Under the pieces are notes generated by a model, which was given only the letters and a program-made list of their open reading frames with translations, was not told the DNA's origin and searched no databases. Positions 20,881 to 26,362 of a stretch of DNA of 33,384 nucleotides are shown piece after piece (positions within the stretch are counted from its first letter, which is position 1; each line of letters begins with the position of its first letter). The position numbers and the translations under genes were made by a program. The stretch comes from a virus. The DNA lies in the IMG/VR virus record IMGVR_UViG_3300046011_006106, positions 1 to 33,384 of that record. One strand, written 5' to 3'.

Positions 20881-20990
20881 GTATTGTCAGAGATACACTT
20901 CGCAAAAGGAAACTAAGATAGAAATATCTTTTTCATAAAGAAAATGCTGAATTGTGCCTCTGACCACAAACATCAGCATTTTTCTTTTAT
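20881..20990 (+). ncRNA. Candidate small RNA with pseudoknot and terminator
   Basis: It begins at a promoter and ends at an intrinsic terminator. Elements: GTCAGAG (20886-20892) pairs with CTCTGAC (20958-20964); AAGATA-GAAA-TATCTT (20915-20930) is a hairpin with a GNRA loop; AAAGAAAATGCTGA (20937-20950) pairs with TCAGCATTTTTCTTT (20973-20987, one bulged T). The CTCTGAC segment is in the terminator's 22-nt loop, so both pairings form a pseudoknot. No known family was recognised, and no start codon with a useful frame is seen. Confidence 0.55.
20937..20990 (+). terminator. Intrinsic terminator of the candidate small RNA
   Basis: A 14-bp stem with one bulge and a U-rich descending arm (TTTTTCTTTT). 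The loop carries the 3' strand of the pseudoknot. Confidence 0.65.
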
Positions 20991-21055
20991 GTAAATTTCA
21001 AATCACCAATTAAGGAACGCAATAGCCTTTTAAGAACCGCAAACTTTTGTAGCAA

Positions 21056-21063
21056 TACATTTG
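21056..21063 (+). promoter_or_regulatory. Possible -7 box TACATTTG
   Basis: TACATTTG matches TAnnTTTG and precedes a 36-residue frame at 21082. No -33 box at proper distance. The rest of the 21001-21287 gap holds pyrimidine-rich runs and nothing else that can be supported. Confidence 0.3.
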
Positions 21064-21081
21064 GATCAGATAAATGTGCTT

Positions 21082-21192
21082 ATGAAACAAAACATAGGCG
21101 GATTGTTTGATTTTCTGGGGGACTTTTCTTTTTCTTTCTTACTTACAATTGTTTGTAGTTGTTACTTTCCTTCTTTCTTTTTCTTTAAATGA
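21082..21192 (+). CDS. Possible small hydrophobic ORF
   Basis: 36 residues, MKQNIGGLFDFLGDFSFSFL followed by a hydrophobic, Phe- and Cys-rich end. The frame lies over a poly-pyrimidine stretch, which gives Phe/Ser/Leu by composition. The upstream TACATTTG is the only support. Low confidence. Confidence 0.25.
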   Translation: MKQNIGGLFDFLGDFSFSFLLTIVCSCYFPSFFFFK

Positions 21193-21276
21193 TATAAAGG
21201 GAGTTGAAACAATAGATTAGTAGTAGGGGCTTTTGTGTATAAAAATTAGTAAATAGTTAAAATAAGTAACCAATAA

Positions 21277-21302
21277 TGTAACCTTACATGGGAAATAACG
21301 TA
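21277..21302 (+). promoter_or_regulatory. ECF-type promoter element TGTAAC-N16-CGTA
   Basis: TGTAACCTTA, spacer 16, CGTAAAAA. Exact. It overlaps the first five codons of the frame starting at 21288, so either that start is wrong or the element is a chance match. Confidence 0.5.
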
Positions 21303-21488
21303 AAAATATTCGTTCTTACTTGGGTATTTGGAACTAGAGTAGTTGAAATAAAACGCTCTCCTTCTATTCAGGTGATACAACTAAAAAAGAAGGAGTTGAA
21401 AAACCAGCCTCAATACAAGAAAGGATTTTTTGAGGTTAGAACCTCTGAAGGATTAAAAGCTAAACCGATATTAAAAGAAATAAACTAA
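21288..21488 (+). CDS. Small basic hypothetical protein, start uncertain
   Basis: 66 residues, basic (KRSPSIQVIQLKKKELKNQP) with a beta-type start (KIFVLTWVFGTRVVEI). The ATG lies inside a perfect promoter-like element, so a transcript begun there would lack it; the next in-frame candidate is a GTG at 21372. It may be translated from read-through transcripts or be unused leader. Not recognised. Confidence 0.4.
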   Translation: MGNNVKIFVLTWVFGTRVVEIKRSPSIQVIQLKKKELKNQPQYKKGFFEVRTSEGLKAKPILKEIN

Positions 21489-21499
21489 AACAAGAAAAC

Positions 21500-21841
21500 A
21501 TGAAAACAAAAAGTAAGTGGTTATCACTAGCGGATATACAAAGAACAATAAACAACATCCCAAACAAAAAAGCAAAAGGATTCCTGCCTCAAAACGTAGT
21601 AATGGGACGAGTTGTTTTGGAACCAATCTCCACCGATAAGTTAAAACGCGGAGACATTGTTAAGTTTAACCCTAGTGATAAAGCAAAATTCGTAGTAGCT
21701 TACATAACAAAAGACATTGTCTACTTCTACCCCACAAGGACTAAACATCCTTACATTGAATCAGACAGACAGGTTCCAATGACAAAACTTTATTCAGTAA
21801 TTGTTTATAAACTTCTAAACGTAAAAGACCTATGCAAGTAA
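21500..21841 (+). CDS. Hypothetical protein with small beta-barrel
   Basis: 113 residues. A basic, helical start (SKWLSLADIQRTINNIPNKK) is followed by LKRGDIVKFNPSDKAKFVVA and YITKDIVYFYPTRTKH, which look like an SH3-type barrel with a 'x-GD-x-V' entry. No assignment. It is the first certain gene after the promoter at 21277. Its end overlaps the next small gene by 10 bp. Confidence 0.55.
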   Translation: MKTKSKWLSLADIQRTINNIPNKKAKGFLPQNVVMGRVVLEPISTDKLKRGDIVKFNPSDKAKFVVAYITKDIVYFYPTRTKHPYIESDRQVPMTKLYSVIVYKLLNVKDLCK

Positions 21842-22008
21842 GTAACGACATCCAAGAAGAGACTTTATCAAAAGTTGATAGAGTAAAGGCAGCTAAAAAA
21901 GAATTAGTTGCTAAGATTAAGGATAAAAATAGAGATCCAAACTGCTTTTTCGCTAACTATTTGGAAAGATACCACCGAGAAAAGCTAATTAAATTAATGA
22001 TGGAATAA
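21832..22008 (+). CDS. Small charged helical protein
   Basis: 58 residues, MQVSNDIQEETLSKVDRVKA and following, ending LERYHREKLIKLMME. Lys/Glu-rich and helical throughout, with one Cys. It overlaps the upstream gene by 10 bp, a sign of coupled translation. Not recognised; possible protein- or RNA-binding helix. Confidence 0.5.
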   Translation: MQVSNDIQEETLSKVDRVKAAKKELVAKIKDKNRDPNCFFANYLERYHREKLIKLMME

Positions 22009-22026
22009 TTAAAAACACTAGAAACC

Positions 22027-22230
22027 ATGAAAATTACAAAAGAAATAGAATTAGAAATTGACACAAGAGATTTTTCAATTGGAGATTTAATCGAAGAAAT
22101 TGAGACGCATATTGATTGTAAGGCTATAAAAGGGTATAATTCAGATGAATATATTGAAAAAATGAAGCCTTTAATTTTAGAGAACAAGCAAAAATTAGAA
22201 GAAATTAGAATATTTTTATTAGGGTATTAA
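22027..22230 (+). CDS. Small acidic hypothetical protein
   Basis: 67 residues: a strand (MKITKEIELEIDTRDF) and three acidic helices (IGDLIEEIETHID, YIEKMKPLILENKQKLEEI). Not recognised. Preceded by a CTAGAAACC variant of the shared leader. The reverse strand is also open but has no support. Confidence 0.55.
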   Translation: MKITKEIELEIDTRDFSIGDLIEEIETHIDCKAIKGYNSDEYIEKMKPLILENKQKLEEIRIFLLGY

Positions 22231-22244
22231 AAACAAACAAACTT

Positions 22245-22577
22245 ATGACAACAACCGACTTCAGTTCATTCAAGGAACTAATCACTCGAAAACTTGATAA
22301 AGCCGTAGAGTTAAAAAACGAACTATCATCTTCTATTAAAGGAGAGGACGGAAACGGGACCGATAACACCCACCAACGCGCAAAAACATTTGAAGACTCC
22401 GACACTAAGGAGGAGAATACTCTTCTAATGAAGAAGCAAGAGGATATTATCGCTCAATGCAATAAAGCGTTGCAACGCATTGACAACGGAACGTATGGAA
22501 AGGACGTTCATACAGGACAAGAGATACCTTTCGATAGATTAATGGCTAATCCATTAGCAATGACTAATATTCGATAG
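22245..22577 (+). CDS. TraR/DksA-like protein without zinc cysteines
   Basis: 110 residues. A helical region (ELITRKLDKAVELKNELSSS, and KKQEDIIAQCNKALQRID) leads to GTYGKDVHTGQEIP and RLMANPLA at residues 82-105. This matches the DksA/TraR C-terminal pattern 'ALxRIxxGTYGxCxxTGxxIPxxRLxAxPxA', but the conserved Cys after GTYG is replaced by Lys-Asp and the only Cys (72) is elsewhere. Family members enter the RNA polymerase secondary channel with a coiled-coil tip. A zinc-less form could still fold, as some non-Cys DksA homologues do. A role in redirecting host RNA polymerase is inferred. Confidence 0.65.
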   Translation: MTTTDFSSFKELITRKLDKAVELKNELSSSIKGEDGNGTDNTHQRAKTFEDSDTKEENTLLMKKQEDIIAQCNKALQRIDNGTYGKDVHTGQEIPFDRLMANPLAMTNIR

Positions 22578-22579
22578 TT

Positions 22580-22882
22580 ATGTTTAAAATAGGACAAAAG
22601 GTGGTTTGTATTGAAGGATATAAATCAGATTGCGAAACATGGGAGCTGAATGAAGGAAAGATTTATACTGTAATTGAAATATCTAATTGTAAGTGCGAAC
22701 CAGCAATTCATGTCGGTATTTTAGGGACTGGAACTACTTGCAGAAGATGTTGGCATAATATATCTAAAGTGAAATCATTTCACCGAGTAAGCCGTTTCCG
22801 ACCCTTAGACGAATCATTTGCAGAAGAAGTTCTTGAGATGATTAAAGAACAAATTAACGAAGAAGAATTAATAACTGTATAG
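22580..22882 (+). CDS. Conserved phage protein with Cys clusters
   Basis: 100 residues. FKIGQKVVCIEGY is an SH3-like barrel start, followed by NEGKIYTVIEISNCKCEPAI, TTCRRCWHN (C-x-x-C) and the conserved-looking end RFRPLDESFAEEVLEMIKEQ. Proteins with the 'G-x-K-V-V-C-I...GKIYTV...C-x-C...SRFRPL' pattern are common in Bacteroidetes phages, function unknown. Probably one zinc ion. Begins two bases after the DksA-like stop. Confidence 0.65.
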   Translation: MFKIGQKVVCIEGYKSDCETWELNEGKIYTVIEISNCKCEPAIHVGILGTGTTCRRCWHNISKVKSFHRVSRFRPLDESFAEEVLEMIKEQINEEELITV

Positions 22883-22884
22883 AT

Positions 22885-23157
22885 ATGGAAAACTTAAAAC
22901 ACACAGGTGGCGCATGGACTTATGATAGTAATGATGTATATTCTAAAAACTCTGGGGACGAAGGCAATATTATTTGCGATAGACCATCAATGTATAGATC
23001 AAGTGAAAAGTGGGACGCAAATGCTAAACTTATTATAACGGCTCCTCTATTCTTAGAAGCAGCTATTGAGTTTTGCGAAAGAGTTGAAAAAGGAGAAATC
23101 AGAAGTGTTAAAACATATAATAAATTCAAGGAATTAATAAACAAAGCAACTAAATAA
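22885..23157 (+). CDS. Conserved phage protein (HTGGxW...ANAKLI..AP family)
   Basis: 90 residues. Pattern LKHTGGAWTYD at the start, then GNIICDRPS, DANAKLIITAPLFLEAAIEF: the layout of a widespread small phage protein ('HTPGPW...ANARLIAAAPELLEA'), of unknown function. Two-base spacing to both neighbours. The role is not known; family recognition is from the motif set. Confidence 0.65.
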   Translation: MENLKHTGGAWTYDSNDVYSKNSGDEGNIICDRPSMYRSSEKWDANAKLIITAPLFLEAAIEFCERVEKGEIRSVKTYNKFKELINKATK

Positions 23158-23159
23158 CT

Positions 23160-23378
23160 ATGAAATATCCAACACTAACAGAAGCAATTTTAACTGCGCT
23201 AATATACTTAGCTCCGTTATCACCATTATTATTTGACTATTTTGATCCAACTAACAAAGGATACGAAAAAGCAATATACACTGAAGCAGCAGAATATTAC
23301 TATAAATTTATGGTTTTATTATTAATGTCTTCATGGTTCTATGCGTCAAATAAAATAGCTAAATTCTTACTAAAATAA
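23160..23378 (+). CDS. Two-span membrane protein
   Basis: 72 residues. Membrane segments at about 8-25 (EAILTALIYLAPLSPLLF) and 49-66 (YKFMVLLLMSSWFYASN), connected by an acidic loop (DYFDPTNKGYEKAIYTEAAE). Not recognised. Two bases after the previous stop. Confidence 0.55.
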   Translation: MKYPTLTEAILTALIYLAPLSPLLFDYFDPTNKGYEKAIYTEAAEYYYKFMVLLLMSSWFYASNKIAKFLLK

Positions 23379-23380
23379 TT

Positions 23381-23632
23381 ATGGACTTCAAAAAAGACAT
23401 GGACGTTGTTTGTATCCGTAAGCAACCTTGGAGGATTTTAACTCCTTCCGATCCACCACCAGAAATAAAATACGGAGAAGTTGTAACTATTTCGAATCTT
23501 ATTCGTAAAGATATACTATTCCTAGAGTTTCAACAATATCCAATGAGTCTTTACGGAGCTGGGAACTTTGTTCCACTCGACTTATTCGTTGGCGAATTTA
23601 ATTTAGAAAAAGAGGAGGTACTAGTTGGCTAG
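23381..23632 (+). CDS. Hypothetical SH3-like protein
   Basis: 83 residues. It has the small-barrel pattern 'MDVVCIRKQPWRI...KYGEVVTISNLI...LEFQQYP...FVPLDLFV' that is frequent in phage early proteins: entry strand, 'GExVTI', and a closing 'xFxPLxxF'. No functional assignment. It overlaps the next gene, which starts with TTG, by 8 bp. Confidence 0.55.
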   Translation: MDFKKDMDVVCIRKQPWRILTPSDPPPEIKYGEVVTISNLIRKDILFLEFQQYPMSLYGAGNFVPLDLFVGEFNLEKEEVLVG

Positions 23633-23837
23633 ATATGCAGTAAAAACTTACTTCGGTAAGAGCAAATACAAATATGTTTACATTAATGTTCAAGGGACTA
23701 CTCAATGGTTTGTTGTTAGGATGCCTAAATTCAAATTTGAGAAGTGGTGTAGAAGCGAAACTGAAGCTGCTAGGCTAGTTGATGTTAAGTTGGTAATGAA
23801 TGGCTTTGAGCCAGTGAATGTGTTGAAGAGGGTATAA
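23625..23837 (+). CDS. Small basic protein, possibly AP2-like
   Basis: 70 residues from a TTG start inside the previous gene. Three strands (YKYVYINVQGTTQWFVVRM) and a helix with TEAARLVDVKLVMNGFEPVN resemble the small AP2 DNA-binding fold (strands, then 'xxEAAxxxDxxxxxxGxxxVN'). The resemblance is modest. Its stop codon is the TAA inside the TATAAC of the first attC-like site, so the cassette array begins exactly at its end. Confidence 0.5.
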   Translation: MARYAVKTYFGKSKYKYVYINVQGTTQWFVVRMPKFKFEKWCRSETEAARLVDVKLVMNGFEPVNVLKRV

Positions 23838-23926
23838 CGTTTTGCGTGTTTATGTCAGGCGGGCATAGCACGAACTTAATTATTAACCGCAAGCTGTCCG
23901 CCCGCTTGCATAAACACGCTGTTATA
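23833..23926 (+). repeat. attC-like site 1
   Basis: TATAAC-GTTTT-GCGTGTTTATG ... CATAAACACGC-T-GTTATA. Inner 11-bp perfect arms at 23844-23854 and 23909-23919, then GCGGGC/GCCCGC nearer the loop. 94 bp. It overlaps the stop of the gene before it. Confidence 0.75.
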
Positions 23927-23947
23927 GGCTGATAAATTTTACGGATT

Positions 23948-24160
23948 ATGGAAACGAAATATTATTTTTTACTGATTGGAATAGCAATAGGTTGGCTTAC
24001 CAAAGTGCCATTCTTAATCAAATGGTATAATGAACTTAAAAGATACAAAGAAGGCAAGGTGAAATTATACAACCGATTGATAAATGAAGTAAATAAACTA
24101 CCAAAAGATGAACAAAGCAAATTTTGGATTACTACTGCTTATTTCAGAGACGCAGAGTAG
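23948..24160 (+). CDS. Cassette ORF 1, membrane protein
   Basis: 70 residues. One N-terminal membrane helix (YYFLLIGIAIGWLTKVPFLI) and a basic helical tail (WYNELKRYKEGKVKLYNRLI). Not recognised. It starts 22 bp after the right end of site 1 and ends 16 bp before site 2, so the whole unit is one gene plus one recombination site. Confidence 0.6.
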   Translation: METKYYFLLIGIAIGWLTKVPFLIKWYNELKRYKEGKVKLYNRLINEVNKLPKDEQSKFWITTAYFRDAE

Positions 24161-24175
24161 TAAAATTTATTTTCC

Positions 24176-24250
24176 TATAACGGTTTGCGGCTAATGGCTG
24201 GCGGCAATAGGCGGTTAGTATGTAGCCGCTTGACATTAGGTGCTGTTATG
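24176..24250 (+). repeat. attC-like site 2
   Basis: TATAAC-GGTTT-GCGGCTAATGGC ... GCCGCTTGACATTAGGTGC-T-GTTATG. 75 bp, the shortest class. The right core ends GTTATG instead of GTTATA, a single change in the outer box. Confidence 0.75.
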
Positions 24251-24312
24251 TTGGTGCGTTGGCTTGTGTGTGAGGCAGTTTTATTTTATTAATTTTTAAA
24301 AAAGCGAAGGCA

Positions 24313-24672
24313 ATGGAAATAATTGAAAACATTACTTTATATAAATGTGGTTTTTGCAAAAAGAAAATGCAACGTAAACACGCAATGATTAAGCACGAAG
24401 AGCATTGTAGTAAAAATCCAAAAAATTGGAGTGCTTGTAGTGGTTGCGTTTTTATGAAGGAAGGAGAAACCGAAGTGTATTATCAAAATAATTATAGCGG
24501 AGAAATGGAAGAAAGCTCTAAGCGTTGTAAAACTTTCCATTGCGAAAAATTTAATAAAGACTTATATCCTTACAAAGTTGTAAAGAAGGGCTTATTAGGA
24601 AAATACCCTGAAAGTTTTGAAGGAATGGAGCAAATGCCTACTACTTGCGAAGGGTGGAATTATACTAAGTAA
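24313..24672 (+). CDS. Cassette ORF 2, Cys-rich zinc-finger protein
   Basis: 119 residues. Residues 11-33 form a C2H2-like finger: YKCGFCKKKMQRKHAMIKHE then EHC (Cys-x-x-Cys, His, His-x-x-x-x-Cys). Further cysteines in CSGCVF, RCKTFHCEKF and TTCEGW suggest a second zinc site. Proteins with 'YKCxFC...KHAxxKHExxC' are frequent in Bacteroidetes cassettes and phages as far as I recall; the role is unknown. Spacing to both attC-like sites is normal. Confidence 0.65.
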   Translation: MEIIENITLYKCGFCKKKMQRKHAMIKHEEHCSKNPKNWSACSGCVFMKEGETEVYYQNNYSGEMEESSKRCKTFHCEKFNKDLYPYKVVKKGLLGKYPESFEGMEQMPTTCEGWNYTK

Positions 24673-24712
24673 CGGTGCGTAGGCTTTTAAAAATTAATAA
24701 AATAAAATTGAA

Positions 24713-24786
24713 CATAACGTTTTGCAGCTAATAAATCGGGCGTGGAAACACAGTAGATGTCCGCCTGTTTATTAGCTGCTGTTATA
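24713..24786 (+). repeat. attC-like site 3
   Basis: CATAAC-GTTTT-GCAGCTAATAAA ... TTTATTAGCTGC-T-GTTATA: a perfect 12-bp inner stem, 74 bp in all. Nearest to a textbook attC size. Confidence 0.8.
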
Positions 24787-24840
24787 GGTAGTGCCAAAAG
24801 TAAAGACTAAAAGAATATTAATAATTAAAAAATAGAAATA

Positions 24841-25182
24841 ATGAACTTAAAAGAATTTGTAAAATTTACATTTAAAAAATACGAAAAAAACGGGTATTGT
24901 TTTAGACCTAGAATAGTTTGTAATGATGGGTTTTCAATGAGTGTACAAGGCAGTAACGCATTATATTGTAGACCGAGAATTACACAAGATTGGTATGATA
25001 AAATGGAAATAGGTTATCCATCCGCAGAAGAAATTGATATAATAGAATTTGCCGAGGATATTACAAAACCAACTGATACCGTTTATGGTTATGTGCCATG
25101 TGAACTTATTGAAAAAGTTATTTTAAAACACGGTGGTATTAACTCGGTTGAAACATTTAAAGTGTCTGAGGATATTAAATAG
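24841..25182 (+). CDS. Cassette ORF 3
   Basis: 113 residues. Features: SMSVQGSNALYCRPRITQDW, MEIGYPSAEE, and DTVYGYVPCELIEKVILKHG. This combination ('S-x-Q-x-S-x-x-x-Y-C-x-P-R', 'VYGYVPC', 'KHGGI') is seen in a small hypothetical family of phages and mobile elements; function unknown. The sequence is soluble with three Cys. A phage-type gene in a cassette is consistent with cassettes sampling phage genes. Confidence 0.65.
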   Translation: MNLKEFVKFTFKKYEKNGYCFRPRIVCNDGFSMSVQGSNALYCRPRITQDWYDKMEIGYPSAEEIDIIEFAEDITKPTDTVYGYVPCELIEKVILKHGGINSVETFKVSEDIK

Positions 25183-25190
25183 GCATTACC

Positions 25191-25320
25191 TATAACGGTT
25201 TGCGTGTATATGTCAGGTGGTGATTAGAATCACTACACTTGATTATACCACAAAAGATAATTAAAAGAACAAATGTTGAATAAACCACTACACCACCACT
25301 TGCATATACACGCTGTTATA
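25191..25320 (+). repeat. attC-like site 4
   Basis: TATAAC-GGTTT-GCGTGTATATG ... CATATACACGC-T-GTTATA: perfect 11-bp stem, then GGTGGTG/CACCACC. 130 bp; the long centre is extra loop sequence. Its stem resembles that of site 1 (GCGTGTTTATG). Confidence 0.75.
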
Positions 25321-25354
25321 AGTTGGTGCGGTTTTAATAACTAAAATTTTAAAT

Positions 25355-25546
25355 ATGAAGAAATACAAATCAAAACTCAATGGTAAGGTAGCGATAATCA
25401 TAAGTGATAAAGCTGCTGGAATGTGTAACAAGACATTAGGCATAACGATGGTTGTTTACAAATATGAAGGTGACACTTATGATTATCCTTTCATTATGGA
25501 ACACAGAGAGTTTTATCAGAAGCATTCTGAAATAACGGAATCTTAG
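25355..25546 (+). CDS. Cassette ORF 4
   Basis: 63 residues, a small soluble beta-type protein (SKLNGKVAIIISDKAAGMCN, GITMVVYKYEGDTYDYPFIM) with a helical tail. Not recognised. 34 bp after site 4 and 8 bp before site 5. Confidence 0.55.
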   Translation: MKKYKSKLNGKVAIIISDKAAGMCNKTLGITMVVYKYEGDTYDYPFIMEHREFYQKHSEITES

Positions 25547-25554
25547 CACTTGCT

Positions 25555-25683
25555 TATAACGTTTACAGCTATGTTTAGGCTGGGAATTAAGATTAGAAAA
25601 CTATCAAAATAAGATAAATTATGAAAAAGGATAAAACTTCAATATGGGCAGTAAAACCCAGCTTAAATATAGCTGGTGTTATA
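25555..25683 (+). repeat. attC-like site 5, overlapping an ORF start
   Basis: Ends GCTTATAAC (25552-25560) and GTTATAAGC (25678-25686) pair over 9 bp. Inner CAGCTAT/ATAGCTG and GCTGGG/CCCAGC pair as well. The 3' half is inside the frame that starts at 25621, so the loop contains that gene's start codon. Confidence 0.7.
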
Positions 25684-25950
25684 AGCCGTTTTGAGCGTGA
25701 GGAATTTGAATCACAATATTTGCAAAAGCCGAGTGCTGAAATGATTGCAAAACAAGAACGAGCATACAATGCCTTACTTGCTTATGAAAAGAACTGCCTT
25801 AAATACGAGGCGAAGTACATTGACCCACGAATGGCGAAAATACCAAAAGGTGAAATGATGGGAGATTTTGCTATGAGATACGGAACTACAATTAAAGAAA
25901 TGAAAGACCAATGGCAGCATGTTGAAAGTGCGTTGGCTAATGGCTTATAA
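25621..25950 (+). CDS. Cassette ORF 5, start supplied by an attC loop
   Basis: 109 residues. The first 22 residues or so are coded by attC-like site 5 (KPSLNIAGVIS corresponds to its right arm). From about residue 24 the protein is charged and helical (FEREEFESQYLQKPSAEMIA, AYNALLAYEKNCLKYEAKYI), with no known domain. In the cassette proper the first in-frame ATG is Met41. The stop TAA is taken from site 6. Either a true fusion or a shorter protein started at Met41 or a TTG. Confidence 0.5.
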   Translation: MKKDKTSIWAVKPSLNIAGVISRFEREEFESQYLQKPSAEMIAKQERAYNALLAYEKNCLKYEAKYIDPRMAKIPKGEMMGDFAMRYGTTIKEMKDQWQHVESALANGL

Positions 25951-26075
25951 CGTTTTGCAGATAGGCGATGTGGCGGATTTTGAAAACGAACCGTTCGGAA
26001 AAACCGAACACTTGATTTGAAAAACAGAACTTAATATTAACCGAGAACCCGCCATATTGCCTATGTGCTGTTATA
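25946..26075 (+). repeat. attC-like site 6
   Basis: TATAAC-GTTTT-GCAGATAGGCGATGTGGCGG ... CCGCCATATTGCCTATGTGC-T-GTTATA. The stem is imperfect (bulges expected in attC). 130 bp with a long centre. It contributes the stop codon of ORF 5. Confidence 0.75.
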
Positions 26076-26101
26076 GGTAGGTTTTCTTAAACAAAAGTAA
26101 A

Positions 26102-26359
26102 ATGAAACAAGAAATAACATTAGAACAATACCTTAGATTAGGTGGTAAATTAGACAAAGTGAATTGGAGTGACGCCTACTGTAATTATGGAGACTGTAAC
26201 CGAGGTGCAAAAGTAGTGTCTTACGAAGACAAAGGCGAAAAGGGTGGACACGACACACCATTATTTCATTTTGCTTTTGATAATGGCAGAACTCATAGAT
26301 ACGCTATTTGTTGGATAAAGATGAAAGTTGATTTTGTGCTTTCTGAAACTTACCTATAA
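26102..26359 (+). CDS. Cassette ORF 6
   Basis: 85 residues: LEQYLRLGGKLDKVNWSDAY, then CNYGDCNRGAKV (two Cys), FHFAFDNGRTHRYAICWIKM. A soluble, mixed fold, not recognised. Unlike the other cassettes it has no complete downstream site; the stop TAA is the one in the half-site TATAAC at 26355-26360, three bases before the next phage gene's ATG. Confidence 0.55.
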   Translation: MKQEITLEQYLRLGGKLDKVNWSDAYCNYGDCNRGAKVVSYEDKGEKGGHDTPLFHFAFDNGRTHRYAICWIKMKVDFVLSETYL

Positions 26360-26360
26360 C
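26355..26360 (+). repeat. attC half-site closing the array
   Basis: CCTATAAC matches the left ends of sites 2 and 4, but no partner arm follows. The cassette was cut here, or the insertion used this sequence as a simple core site. Confidence 0.45.
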
Positions 26361-26362
26361 TA

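Larger units (their letters stand above)
23833..26360 (+). mobile_element. Integron-type gene cassette array
   Basis: Six units, each one plus-strand ORF with no obvious promoter, followed by an attC-like site; a half-site closes the array. Boundaries at the G|TT of each right core give units of about 324, 536, 534, 363, 392 and 290 bp. The sites share ends (TATAAC...GTTATA), a 5-nt/1-2-nt asymmetric spacer pair and an inner imperfect palindrome, while their centres differ. That is the rule for attC sites, not for dispersed repeats. No IntI gene is in the window, so the source of recombinase is outside it or in the host. Confidence 0.75.

Noticed and set aside
20886-20964. tRNA gene, since GTCAGAG and CTCTGAC are about 80 nt apart like an acceptor stem
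   Set aside because: There is no T-loop or D-arm pattern between them, and the 3' strand is in a terminator loop.
23833-26360. Regularly spaced repeats as a CRISPR array
   Set aside because: Spacing is 290-540 bp with an ORF in each interval, and the repeats conserve structure and ends rather than sequence.
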